Below are positions 1 through 10,920 of a stretch of DNA of 64,000 bases, one piece after another. Location: NCBI RefSeq assembly GCF_000218685.1, contig NW_006763292.1, positions 2,056,897 through 2,120,896 of the forward strand. The letters run 5' to 3'. The stretch is from Serpula lacrymans var. lacrymans S7.9. Its lineage: Eukaryota > Basidiomycota > Agaricomycetes > Boletales > Serpulaceae. Positions within the stretch are counted from its first letter, which is position 1; each line of letters starts with the position of its first letter. The notes below the pieces were generated by a model. The model worked only from the letters and a program-made list of their open reading frames with translations. It did not search any database and was not told where the DNA came from. Made by a program: the position numbers and the translations under genes.

Positions 1-798
1 TAAATGGATTCGTCCCGGACCGTCATCTTCCCATGACATCATGATTTTCCTGCTCTCTTTTTGCTATTGGACTTTACTTTATGGCTATACAAACCTGTAA
101 CATTACTTACACAGCATTCATTGTTCTATCTCTTTCTTTTCCTTATTTTGACGATCTTATCCTGTACTACCTACACAGGATTCATCAGCATACATTCCTT
201 CCTTCATGTTCTTTCTCATTCTTTTTGCACAGCTATACTGTGCATAGCCTCCCTTTCTTTTACTATATAAACCCCTGTATTTTACCTTGTGAAAACAACA
301 AGAACTCGAATCCAGACTTCTTCTCTAAATCTCAAGTTCACTACTCTGCTACTTGTGATCCAGTGTGGTCACAACACTTCCCACTGCTACCACTGTTAAC
401 TGCTGTCATCGTCACTTGTCACTTTTTGAAAGTAATTGTCATCCCTTTTGATTAGAGTCTTTCTGAGCACTACATTCTGTGCGTCAGGAGCCTGCTATTA
501 CTGGGAACTTTGTCAATTTAAAACCTACCTTGTGCTATGATTAGCAAGGTAGTGCTTGTCTATACTCGCCACAAAGCCCCTATCTTCTACATTCCAACTA
601 TCCCTCCTCCTCAAAACCCACACCCATACATCTCTGGGTTTTACTTTGAAGGATTGTCATACATACCACCCCACAAACAACCAGAGCACCCACTGTTCTA
701 GGAGGCAAAGCCCATAAACAAGTTCCGTGGAATCTGGGAGGATTGCGTGTTAGTTTGTTTTGTGTGTGGTTTTCTAACAACAGTTCTCATCATCAACA
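1..798 (+). mobile_element. 3' part of a TGTC...GACA LTR-like element (copy 1)
   Basis: The stretch from about position 25 to 798 is a diverged inverted copy of 7254-8036. It ends in CA and directly abuts the leader of the gag-bearing chromovirus at 799. In the second copy the same element is flanked by a target duplication, so I read this as an independent insertion into the leader rather than the chromovirus's own LTR, which is a different 406-422 bp sequence. The 5' part is outside the window or diverged, since similarity to copy 2 stops near position 25. The small reading frames in it are not believable genes. The element could be a solo LTR or a non-autonomous element. Confidence 0.6.
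264..272 (+). promoter_or_regulatory. TATA-like box in the LTR-like element
   Basis: TATATAAAC lies about 530 bp before the 3' end of the element and is conserved in the inverted copy near 7795. It suits a retrotransposon U3 promoter. Inference from sequence only. Confidence 0.35.
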
Positions 799-1033
799 CC
801 GGGCACTTGCCTCAGCCAGTTGGAGAAGGGTTGACAGCTTAACAAGCGGACCACCCCCTGACAACCGTTCGGACCAGGGTTTAATACTATAACTTTATAT
901 ACTTTTGAAATACTATAGTGTGGGTAGTCGGAGATTGAGATCTGATGCTCAGCTGGGAAGAGGTAGATCCGCAGATAGCAAGCGGGGACCCCCAGTTACA
1001 TTTTTTATTACTTTACAAAGAGAACAAGTCGAC

Positions 1034-1912
1034 ATGTTGTCGCAACAAGATATCAATGCTCTGCTGCACGCCATGCGTGCACAGATTTTGGCGTTAACTA
1101 TGCAACTCGCCGAGCTTCAGGAAAACCCCCCTGCAGCTACATCTGGATGAAAGTTCAGCAAGAAAGTCAAGATCATCGCTGACCCCAGCGCATTCGAAGG
1201 AGATCAAGCACGACTTGCCGAATGTGGATCAAACTCCAAATTTGGGTCAAAGCAAACCGGGCGTGTTTGCTGATAACTTTGAAATAGCAACAGCAGTGCT
1301 GTCAAGACTAAAAGAACCTGTGGCGGGTCAATTCACCCAAGTAAGACTTCAGGAATGCTACACCGCGGGTGTGTGGCCTACCTGGGACGATCTCAAAGTA
1401 GAGATCGAAAAATATTTTGAACCACAACCTGAGTGTGACTGGGCATGTCAGCAAATCTGTTCCTTCAAACAAGGAAACATGAGGACAGATGGCTTTGTAA
1501 CCCGGTTCCTGGCCCTCTCCATTCAAGGAGGGCTCGGCAATGAACATGCAGTAGAGCTGCTAGGTCATCAAACCAAAGACAACATTCTCATGGGTTCAAG
1601 CCATTCAGGCTGCAACCAGGGCAGGGAGCCCCTATGGATATTGGTGCGGTCCAGGGAGGACAGATGGGCAACTTCAAGGGCAGTTGCTACAATTGCAGCC
1701 AAGAGGGACACATGTCCCGAGACTGTAGAAACGGGGTGCAGGCCGCCCAACAAAAAAATAACCAAGGGCACCAGGCACGCCAATTGGAAACAAAAAAGAC
1801 GGATGATCAGCTCAATACTCTGGCCGGTCGTTCATACAACGAAATCCAGGCCTTTTTTTACGACCAGCAGGTCGCTGAAATGAAGACTCAGGGAAAAGAA
1901 TTTGGAGCTTAG
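1034..1912 (+). pseudogene. Degenerate gag of the outer chromovirus
   Basis: Gag capsid/nucleocapsid precursor, recognised by near identity to the better preserved copy at 9622-10683. A plausible ATG is at 1034 (MLSQQDINALLHAMR). An in-frame TGA stops the first segment near 1148, the middle part needs a frame change, and roughly 200 bp between the capsid C-terminal region (near 1560) and the zinc knuckle are missing compared with the other copy. A CCHC zinc knuckle (CYNCSQEGHMSRDC) is encoded near 1690-1730. Clearly inactive. Confidence 0.8.
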
Positions 1913-1917
1913 GTCAC

Positions 1918-2467
1918 TTGGGTGCCTTCACTCCTATGAACAATGAAGTAAATCACAACAAAGTGGCCCCTGCTACGGGGTGTTGCATGAGTAATAAAGG
2001 AAAGACAGGGGTGGCTCCCCAATTTGTAAATAGACTTTTAAATTTGTTATCTGAAGTATGTACTTGTATGAAGCATTGTGATTGTAATATTTATGATACT
2101 ACCGCTGCACCAGCTTCTCCTTTGGAGTGTGGCCCCGGCGAGACAAACACTAGGGTGCTTGATTCTGGTAAAAATAAAAATAAAAATATAGAAAATACCA
2201 AAGTAGAAAAACATGTCTCTTTTGATTCTTCTTCTTCTTTGGAGCCACTTTCCACAGAAATCCCAAAGCGTGTGTTGATGTGCACATATTTATTCCAAAA
2301 AGAGATCCGTTTAAATGTTGGTGTGGAAAACCTTGCCCAGGGCATGGTACACCCAACCAGCGCACTGTTTGATTCAGGCGCTAACAGCATCTTCACAGAT
2401 CAGGTCTGGGCGGAGCAAGTCGGACTCCCCCTTGTAAAATTAGATGTATCTATTCTCGTCTATAACG
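1918..2467 (+). pseudogene. Retroviral-type aspartic protease region of the outer chromovirus, cut by an insertion
   Basis: The region lies in a different frame from gag and encodes the active-site motif DSGANSIF near 2370-2395, followed by a segment closely matching the nested copy (WAEQ.GLPLVKLDVS). The frame is cut at 2467 by the 340-bp insert, and sequence matching the continuation resumes at 2808-2815. In this family the protease processes the Gag-Pol polyprotein. This copy is broken. Confidence 0.75.
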
Positions 2468-2807
2468 TGACAAAACCGGATAAACCCGGTCTCTGCCAAA
2501 GCAGCCATTGTTCTCCATGGAGTATAGCCACCACTCCATAGAGTCACCATTGTTCTCCTAGGAGCACAATTTTACCCCTAGGAGTCATTATACTGTAGCG
2601 AGTAGCACATCTGACTATAAGTAGTAGGGGGTTTAGTATAGAAATACCTCAGTCATTTCTATAGCCTCTCGGGCAGCAGCTGAGGTATGTTACATTACAT
2701 TTATTAGAGATCACCTTAAACTAACATCCATTGTAGTTTCACTTAGGTAAATAATACAGTCGTTTCTATAGCCTCTCAGGCAGCGGCTGAGTTTCACTTA
2801 GTTTTAT
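2468..2807. mobile_element. 340-bp insert with a 7-8 bp target duplication
   Basis: TATAACG occurs at 2461-2467 and again at 2808-2814, and the nested chromovirus copy lacks the intervening sequence, so this is an insertion. It starts TGACAAAACC and ends GTTTTAT, without a convincing TG...CA or long terminal inverted repeat. It holds two imperfect direct repeats: about 35 bp around TTTCTATAGCCTCTC (2656-2690 and 2762-2791), and CCATTGTTCTCC near 2506 and 2548. It carries no coding capacity. It could be a solo LTR, a MITE or a SINE-like piece. Confidence 0.6.
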
Positions 2808-3162
2808 TATAACGTTGATGGTACACTTAACGTGGGTGGCTGCATTACGCACAAATGATCTTTTGTCATTGAGTACCAAGGACACAGAGAACGAGTCACC
2901 GCCGAAGCTACCCAACTAGGGAAGATTAATTTAATCTTAGGCTGGACCTGGCTATTAAACACAATCCTGAGATCAACTGGCAGACAGGGGTTGTCACATT
3001 GTCATGTTGCCCTCAGGAGTGTGATGGCTTGGGTAAACCGAGTCATGTCCGTCAAACTGAGCTTGATGAAAGGAAAAATGCTGGTCACTTTTATGCCAAG
3101 CTTAGATCTTTAGAAAAGATTGACGATGACAATAACAAGGTAAAACCCGAGGGAGAGATTAA
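2808..3162 (+). pseudogene. Protease-RT linker remnant of the outer chromovirus
   Basis: It encodes a diverged version of the segment between protease and reverse transcriptase that is also present on the - strand at about 6930-7253 (motifs [20 protein letters not shown]). It is broken by frame changes and then by the insertion starting at 3163. Confidence 0.65.
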
Positions 3163-3496
3163 TGTTCAATTGAGAACTTCTGGGAAGTGTCTAGCCACTT
3201 GCTGAGAGCTAACAGGGACAGAACTAGAGTCCAGTATGAGTAACTATATTATCAGAGAGTACAGAATGTGTACAGTACCTAGAGTCCAGTATAAGTAACT
3301 AAAGAATAGGAATACTGGACTCTGCAATACTAGTCCAAAGTTTTGTAAACAAAGGTAAACAAATCAGCCACAAAGGCGAAATTACAGAATGCTCAGTGAA
3401 TACTGAACAATACAGCAAAAAGAATAAAGAGGAAAGTGATTTAGAAAGAAGGGAAAATAGATAGCACAACTAGGTGCAGAATCACCAAAACTAACA
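3163..3496. mobile_element. 334-bp solo-LTR-like insertion (TGTT...AACA, duplication ATTAA)
   Basis: It begins TGTTCAATTG and ends AACTAACA. ATTAA flanks it at 3158-3162 and 3497-3501. The nested copy of the same pol region (minus strand near 6930) has this junction without the insert, which confirms an insertion of solo-LTR form. No coding sequence. It contains two copies of a 'ctagagtccagtat.agtaact' motif near 3222 and 3280. Confidence 0.6.
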
Positions 3497-3509
3497 ATTA
3501 AGAGGCTGG

Positions 3510-3930
3510 TGTAACAACCAAGAGTTAGTTACTCTGGCGCACACACAAGAACACACTATAAGGGAGATGAATGGGGAGTGGTTTCCCTTGAGCTGCAGAG
3601 AGTTTGTTGGTTAACAACAGGAGGACTCGCTAAGGAGTCTCCTGGATCTATTGGGGTATATATACTACTACAGGTTGGTTTGTACATGTGTACTATACAG
3701 TTTTGATAGAGACAGTGGCTGATGATGTCATGGGGCCTAGCCCGCATGGCCAGCTCCACTGTGTGAGAGAGTTGTGTCTAAAATAAGAAGAAAGGCAATG
3801 CGGCGCGAGAAAGAGGAGTTTGGACAAAAAGGGGGAAGTGCCGTGTGGCACCATGTGTGAAAGCTAAAGTACAAGGTTAAAGCGGAGAATGAAAATAAAG
3901 GAAAGGTCCGAAAATTGTGTTATCGTAACA
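3510..3930 (-). repeat. 3' LTR of the nested chromovirus (421 bp)
   Basis: On the + strand it runs from TGTAACAACC to TTATCGTAACA, and it matches 11213-11634 closely and 14615-15020 in inverted orientation. A purine tract (rc of CTACCCCCCTTCT, 3931-3943) borders it on the pol side, as expected for the 3' LTR. A TATA-like TATATATAC sits near 3658. Confidence 0.88.
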
Positions 3931-4029
3931 CTACCCCCCTTCTAAGGCTCGACTTCCAGGCGAGACCAAATACCGGAGGTAGTGGTTAAATTTTCGGGCA
4001 TAGTTTGAAAAAGAGAATTAAAAAGTTTT

Positions 4030-7000
4030 GAATCCATGCCTCTAAGCTTCCTAGGAGCTGAGGGATTCTTAGAATAAAATTTGCGAACAGCATCGCGGGA
4101 GTTATCCAGATGTGCTTCTGGCTCCCACGTTCTGTCCTCGTCTCCATAGCCCTTCTATAGAACTAAGAACTCTAATTTGCCACGCTTTAAGCGTGCATCC
4201 ACCACTCGTTCGACTTTGAACTCTTTTTCACCTTCCTGGGTGACTACAACCGGTCCGGGCCGGTCTATACGCTGTCCCGGCAGCGGCCCTTTGTAGGGTT
4301 TCACACGGCTAATATTGACCGTAGGTACTACCCTCATTCGTTTTGGGAGTTCTAGCTCCACTGCATTGGGTTTGACTTCCTTAATCCGGTAAGGGCCAAT
4401 CCACTTTTTGGTCAGTTTTCTAGACTGCCGATCTTTTAACTTTAAATGGTCGGTATCTAACCAGACCAGGTCACCGACCTTGTAGTCAGGGGCTTTAGAG
4501 TGTCTACGCTCTGCCCTGGCTTTCATCTGCTCTGCAGTTTTGAATAGCACCTTGCGCGTTTTGTCTAAGACAGACTTCATGTCTTTGGCCATGTTCCCAG
4601 CAGCCTTGTTCTTGCTTTTACCAGGTTCTACACCCATTCTGGGGAGGTACAATCTAGTAACCTCAAATGGTGCTTTTCCTGTAGCCAACGACTGTTTAAT
4701 ATTGTATGAGAACTAGGCTATCTTTAGCCACTTGGCCCAATCTGTCTGCCTGTCATTAATAAATATGCGGAGATATTGTTTCAACTCCTGGTTGAGTCTC
4801 TCTGTTTGTCCATCGGTCTGCGGATGGCACGCCGTTGATAACTTAGGTTTGATGCCCAGCATCCGGCATAAGTTTTTTGTAAATTTGCTAGCAAATTGAG
4901 GTCCTCTATCGGAGATAACCGTTTCTGGTAACCCATGGATAGACCACACAAAATCTTTAAATAAATCTGCCGTACCTGTGGCGGTAATGGTTTTATTGGT
5001 GGGTATGAATACCACTTCTTTGGAGAAGCAATCTACTACCACCATTACTGAATCATACCCATTTGACTCGGGCAGATCCGTCGTAAAGTCAACCGATATA
5101 TCCTGCCAGGGACCAGCTGGTATCGGATTCGGCATAAGTTTACCGGCCGGCGGTTGGTGAGAATTCTTAGCCATGGCACACCTCAGACAGGATTTTACAT
5201 ATTCCTGTATGTCTTTGACTATGCCAGGCCACATATAGTTTCTGGAGATCAACTCCATTGTTCGTTGCCACCCAGGGTGCCCAGCCACTGGAGTGTTGTG
5301 ATGTCTGTCTATTGCATTGATCCTTGCGGACTCAAGCACATAGATTTTGTTTTTAAAATAGAAGAGCCCGTCTTCCCATAAATAGTTTTCATTGCCATCC
5401 AGGCACACTTTTTCTTCTGAGGAGATGTCTTTCTTGAAGACTTCCAGAAGATCGGAATCTTGCCCAATTCTAACATTGGCAACCCTTGATTGGTCTATCA
5501 GGGTCACACTTTTGTTGTCATCTTCAATGCCGTTGGCATGATCCTCTCTTCTGGACAAAGTGTTCGCTTTCCCCATAGAACTTCCAGGCTTATGAATTAA
5601 TTTATAATTAAACCTTGACAAGTATACCGCGTAGCGGGCCTGTCTTCGGTTCAAGTCTCGGGCCGTCATAAAATACTCCAGATTTTTATGATCAGTCTAA
5701 ATTTCAAATTGGTGTCTAGCACCTTCTAAGTAGTGCCGCCAGTGCTCTAGAGCTCTAATGATGGCCAGCATCTCCTTATCATATATTTGATAGTTGCGCT
5801 CTGTAGGCGACAAACTATGTGATAAATAGGCACAAGGCCTCCAAAGATTGTCAGGGTATTAAATTGATAGAACAGCCCCAGTAGCAAAATCAGAAGAGTT
5901 GGTTTCTAGCCGGAACTCTTTGTCCAATTCTGGAAATGCTAATATGGGCGCCGTTGTAAACGCCTGTTTAAGCTTATTGAAAGCTTCTTGTTCCTTGGCG
6001 CCCCAGTGCCAAACAATATCCTTTTTAGTGAGATCGTTCAACGGTCTCATGATTTCTGCGAAGTTTTCGATAAACCTTCGGTAGAAATTGCCTAAGCCAA
6101 GGAAGGCCCTAACTCCTTTGACACGAGTAGGTTCTGGCCAATCCAAAATAGCTTGAACTTTCTCAGGATCCATCCTGATTCCGTTCTGGCCTATGATCAT
6201 ACTGAGGAAGTCTACTTCCTTCACTTTAAAGTTACATTTTTCGGGTTTGATGAATAGGTCCCATTCCTGTAAGCATCAAAGGACTTCTTGCACAATCCTG
6301 TCATGCTCAGCCTCATCGTTCGACTTTGTAAATATTAACAAATTGTCAATGTAAATGACGACACAGTTTTCCATATCCGCAAAGATCTTGTTTATCATGC
6401 TCTGGAAGGTTGCCGGTGAATTGGTCAACCCAAATAACATAACGAGGGGTTCAAAAGATCCTCGGTGGTACATGAACGCGGCCTTCCAAGCATCTGTTTC
6501 TTTGATTTGTACATTATTGTACCCCCATCTGAGATCCATCTTTGTCAAGATTTTGGCACCAGCCAATTTGTCTACTAGCTGACTGATCAAAGGCAGCGGA
6601 TACGCATTTTTAACCGTGTGCTCATTCATGTAACGATAGTCCATAATCATACGCTTCTTACCATCCTTTTTAGGAATGAAGAACACTGGGGACGTCATAA
6701 GGCTTTTGGAAGGTCTGATATAACCCTTCCTAAGCTGTTCGTCTATGAAACTTGAGACCTCATCTCTTTCTGGAGCAGAGAGGGGAATCATGTGTCCTTT
6801 TCTTGGTTTGAAAGTGTCCTTCAAATCTATTGCATGGTCCCAAGGCTTAGCCTCTGGGAAGCGCTCTGATTTATGTTTTGAAAAGACTTTCCAGAAGTCA
6901 TGGTACTCGGGAGGTACCAGCCTCTTAATCTCTTCTTCGGGTTTTACCTCATCATTGTCATCGTCGATCTTTTCTAAAGATCTGAGCTCATAAATGTGAC

Positions 7001-7253
7001 CAGCGTTTATCTTCTCAAGACGCTCTTTGTGACGGACATGATTTGGTTTACCCAAGTTTACACACTCCTGAGGGCAACCTGACAATGTGACAATCCCTGT
7101 CTGCCAGTTGATCTCAGGGTTGTGTTTAAATAGCCAGGTCCAGCCCAAGATTAAATTAATCTTCCCTAGTTGGGTAGCTTCGGTGGTGACTCATTCTCTG
7201 TGTCCTTGGTATTTGATAACAAAAGAATATTTGTGCATGATGCAGCCACCCGC
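4030..7253 (-). pseudogene. pol of the nested chromovirus: RT, RNase H, integrase, chromodomain (broken)
   Basis: Read on the - strand: protease/RT linker; RT (about 6930-6276) with [25 protein letters not shown] and YIDNLLIF; RNase H-like region (about 6224-5670); integrase with the HHCC zinc-binding region (HHNTPVAGH...CLRCAMAK) and a D,D-35-E core (SVDFTTDLPES, DRGPQFASKF); then a C-terminal domain and chromodomain (VERVVDARLKRGKLEFLVL, then WKGYG after a TGG-to-TAG stop). Stops or frame changes occur near 6270, 5860, 5680, 4700 and 4155. The polyprotein once performed reverse transcription and integration; chromodomains target heterochromatin in this clade. Confidence 0.85.
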
Positions 7254-9066
7254 TGTCGATGATGAGAACTGCAGTTAGAAAACCACACACAAAACAAACT
7301 AACACACAATCCTCCCAGATTCCACGGAACTTGTTTATGGGCTTTGCCTCCTAGAACAGTGGAGTGGTCTGGTTGTTCGTGGGGTGGTACGTATAAAGAT
7401 CCTTCAAAGTAAAACCCAGAGGTGTATGAGTGTGGGTTTTGAGGAGGAGGGATAGTTGAATTTATAGAAGGATAGGGGCTTGGTGACGAGTATAGACGAG
7501 CACTACCTTGCTAATCGTAGCACAAGGTAGGTTTGAGAACAACAAGGATGACGAGGTGACGAGGTTCCCAGTGATAGCAGGCTCCTGACGCACAAACTGT
7601 AGTGCTCAGAAGGACTCTAATCGAAAGGGATGACAATGACTTCAAAAGTGGGAAGTGACAATGACAGCAGTTGACAGTGGTAGAAGTGGGAAGTGTTGTG
7701 ACCACACTGGATCACAAGTAGCAGAGTAGTGAACTTGAGAGTAGAGAAGAAGTCTGGATTGGATTTCTTGTTTTTACAAGGTAAAATACAGGGGTTTATA
7801 TAGTAAAAGAGAAGTAGGCTATGCACAGTATAGCTGTGCAAAAAGAATGAGAAAGAATATGAAGGAAGGAATGTACGCTGACGAATCCTGCGTAGGTAGT
7901 ACAGGATAAGATTGTCAAAAAAAGAAAAGAAAGGGATAGAACAATAAATGCTGTGAGTAATGTCACAGGTTTGTACAGCCATAAAGTAAAGTCCAATAGC
8001 AAAAAGAGAGCAGGAAAATCATGATGTCATGGGAAGATGCAGTAAAAAAAGGGCAAAGCAAAACACTATCAGTATCAACACAGTTCCTTTATTGTCAGTC
8101 AGGCATTCTAAAAAAAATATGTGTCCATAAAAATGATTCAAAAATCAAAAATAATCGCACTGTAAATGAATGTTCTGCTGAAAAAAAGAAACTGGAGCCA
8201 CCGGTCCACCACCTAGTCCAAATCTGACAGTTCCATGGCCTTACCAATGGACTGGTTGTGTTGGACCACCTGATCAAATGAGGGAGGGAGAGGAGTAGTT
8301 CCAATTTGGAACAAGTGAGTCCCAGGCAGCGTGTGGTAGGTGTAGCTGTAGCGAAGACGATGGACAAATGATAAGTGTACCCAAGTGAATGGGACAGCGA
8401 TGAACATGGGCGACGCAAGGGGATGAACCTTCTCCAGCTCAAAAACTACCCACCCACGCTCCAACCAGGCAAGACGAGCGACCGATGTTTTGATAGTATA
8501 TGATGGCAGATCGACGTCATGAAGATGGACCTGTTGCCCTATTTGGACCGGCCGCCGGGGCTTTGCTGATATCAGCAGTGGCACGTGGTAGTCAACGGAT
8601 CGGCGACGGAAGCGGATAGGAAGTGGTGACATCAGAAATGGTGGGGGTGCAAAGAAGATGAGGAGGAGGAGGGTGGAGGTGACGAGGAGGTGAACTAAAA
8701 TGGGGACCCAGAAATGACCGTCGGGTGAGAATAAAAAGGAGAGGAAGGGGCCCATGGTGGGGCTAGGCAAAGGAAGGGGAGTAAGGGAAACGACAAAAGC
8801 GAGGGCGCAATGCAATGTGTAGCCAGTGGCGACGCGAAAATTTGCCGAAATGCCGAAATGCGGAAAGTACCGGATGGAAAAGCAAAGGTGAGCGTGACTG
8901 GATTGCCTAATAGAGGTGGTGCTGATCAGCCACAAGTTCAAAAAGGGCAATATTAATTACTATTCCACGTGGCACTGTGCCTGTGTGGCGCAAAGGCGAG
9001 TCTTTTTGAATATTCGCTTCGTTATTGACACCTGTCCATGCTACCAATCAACTTTGGTGCATGACA
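7254..9066 (-). mobile_element. 1813-bp TGTC...GACA element (LTR-like, copy 2)
   Basis: CCGC flanks the element at 7250-7253 and 9067-9070. Joining the flanks recreates the protease/RT reading seen in the outer copy, so the borders are firm. The ends are TGTC and GACA, as in LTRs. The 7254-8036 part is the inverted match of 1-798; 8037-9066 has no second copy in the window. A conserved TATA box (near 7795, - strand) suggests a long U3. Best explanation: a long solo LTR, or a non-autonomous LTR element without recognisable internal genes. Orientation is set by copy 1 and the TATA box. Confidence 0.65.
8213..8950 (-). CDS. Unrecognised 245-codon reading frame inside the LTR-like element
   Basis: An open frame of 245 codons lies in the U3-like half of the 1.8-kb element. 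The N-terminal half is rich in Leu, Phe, Ser and Pro with possible membrane-like stretches (for example VPILVHLLVTSTLLLLIFF), and the C-terminal half is more globular, with several Trp and His. I recognise no domain. It may be chance, because the region is C/T-rich on this strand, or a captured gene fragment. I do not claim it is expressed. Confidence 0.2.
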   Translation of the reverse strand: MPFLNLWLISTTSIRQSSHAHLCFSIRYFPHFGISANFRVATGYTLHCALAFVVSLTPLPLPSPTMGPFLSFLFSPDGHFWVPILVHLLVTSTLLLLIFFAPPPFLMSPLPIRFRRRSVDYHVPLLISAKPRRPVQIGQQVHLHDVDLPSYTIKTSVARLAWLERGWVVFELEKVHPLASPMFIAVPFTWVHLSFVHRLRYSYTYHTLPGTHLFQIGTTPLPPSFDQVVQHNQSIGKAMELSDLD

Positions 9067-9616
9067 CCGCGTTAAGTGTACCATCAACATTATAGACGGG
9101 AATAGATACATCTAATTTTACAAGGGGGAGTCCAATTTGCTCCGCCCAGACCTGATCTATGAAGATTCTGTTAGCGCCTGAATCAAGTAGTGCGCTGGTT
9201 GGGTGTGCTATGCCCCGGGCAAGGTTTTCCACACCAACGTCTAAACGGATCTCTTTTTGGAATAAATATGTGCACATCAACACACGCCTTGGGATTTTGG
9301 GAAAGGGCAGCTCCAGCAAAGAAGAAGGGGTATTGAAAGTTACATTTTTTTCTATTTTATTTTTACCAGAATCAAGCACCCTAGTGTTTGTCTCGCCGGG
9401 GCCACGCTCCAAGGGAGACGCTGGTGCAGCGGTAGTATCATTAATTTTACAGTCACAATGCTTTATACAAGTACATACTTCAGATAACAAATTTAAAAAT
9501 CTATTTACAAATTGGGGAGCCATCCCCGTCTTTCCTTTATTGCTCGTGCAACACCCCGGAGCAGGGGCCACCTTGTTGTGGTTTACTTCATTGCTCATAG
9601 GAGCGAAGGTACCCAA
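9067..9616 (-). pseudogene. Aspartic protease region of the nested chromovirus, truncated by the 1.8-kb insertion
   Basis: It follows gag in a -1 relative frame, as is common in Ty3/gypsy elements. The active-site motif DSGANRIF lies near 9155-9185 (- strand), followed by WAEQIGLPLVKLDVSIPVYN. The frame is cut at 9067 by the inserted element; the rest continues at 7253 and below. Confidence 0.75.
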
Positions 9617-9621
9617 GTAAC

Positions 9622-10683
9622 CTAAGCTCCGAACTCTTTTCCCTGAGCCTTCATTTCAGCAGCCTGCTGATTGTAGAAGAAGGCCCAGATTTCGTCGTAC
9701 GAACGACCAGTCAGAGTCTGAAGCCAATTGTCCGGTTTCTCGGACTCTAATTGGCGCGCCTGGCGCCCTTGGTTATTTTTTTGTTGAGCGGCCTGCGCTC
9801 ATTTTCTGCAGTCTCGGGACATGTGTCCCTCTTGGCTGCAATTATAGCAGTTCCCCTGGAATCTGCGCATCTGCCCTCCTTGGACCGCGCCAATATCCAT
9901 AGGGGCTCCCTGCCCTGGTTGCAGCTCGAATGGCTTGAACCCGTGAGAATGGTTTTGATGGTTTGATGACCCAGGGTGCCTCTGGGATGTGTTGTTTTTG
10001 GTGGTGGACCTGCCACCTTGGTGCATTTGGTAAAGCTCCATGGCTCTACCGATTCGTTGTACTTCCTCAGCCGCCAGGGCCAAGTTCTCGTTTCTTGTAT
10101 CCTGCAAGTAGATCTGCTCTGCAATGCGAGGGTTCACATTGTGCTCCAGCAGTTCTACTGCATGTTCATTTCCAAGCCCTCCTTGGATGGAGAGGGCCAG
10201 GAACCGGGTAACGTAATCATCCGTCCTCATGTTTCCTTGTTTGAAGGAGCGGATTTGCTGATGTGCCCATTCACGTTCAGCCTGTGGTTTAAAATATTTT
10301 TTGATCTCTTTCTTGAGATCGTCCCAGGTTGGCCACACTCCCATGGTGTAGCATTCCTGTAATCTAACTTGGGCGTATCGACCCGCCACAGGTCCTTTTA
10401 GTTGGGATAGCACCGCAGTGGCTACCTCAAAATAGTCGGCAAATGCGTCCCAATTTGCCTTGACCCAAATTTGGAGTTTGATCCACCACTCGGCAAATCG
10501 CGCTCTGTCTCCCTCAAAGGCGCCAGGGTCAGCGACAACTTCGACTTTCTTGTTGAACTTTTTCTCTACCGAGGGGGTTGCCGCAGGAGGGTTTGTCTGC
10601 AGCTCGGCGAGTTGCGAGGTTAACGTTGCAATCTGTGTACGCATGGCGTGCAGCAGAGCATTGATATCTTGTTGCGACAACAT
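9622..10683 (-). pseudogene. gag of the nested chromovirus, nearly intact (one in-frame stop)
   Basis: The ATG at 10683 (MLSQQDINALLHAMR) is preferred over the longer open frame to 10797, which begins with GTG. The capsid region contains FAEWWIKLQIWVKANW, VRLQECY and a retrotransposon-gag signature around TRFLALSIQGG. A CCHC zinc knuckle (CYNCSQEGHMSRDC) follows near 9805-9850. A TGA at 9799-9801 interrupts the C-terminal tail, where the other copy reads through to about 9622. Gag packages the element RNA into virus-like particles. It is the best preserved gene of the nest. Confidence 0.8.
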
Positions 10684-10920
10684 GTCGACTTGTTCTCTTT
10701 GTAAAGTAATAAAAAATGTAACTGGGGGTCCCCGCTTGCTATCTGCGGATCTACCTCTTCCCAGCTGAGTATCAGATCTCAATCTCCGACTACCCACACT
10801 ATAGTATTTTGAAAATTTATATAAAAGTTATAGTATTTAAACCCTGGTCCGAACGGTTGTCAGGGGGTGGTCTGCTTGTTAAGCTGTCAACCCTTCTCCA
10901 GACTGGCGGAGGCAAGTGCC

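Noticed and set aside
7254..8036. The 7254-8036 / 1-798 inverted pair as LTRs of one element
   Set aside because: The two lie in opposite orientations, the TGTC...GACA element has its own duplication (CCGC), and the real chromovirus LTRs are the 406-422 bp sequences.
8213..8950. A named function for the 245-codon frame
   Set aside because: No motif supports one.
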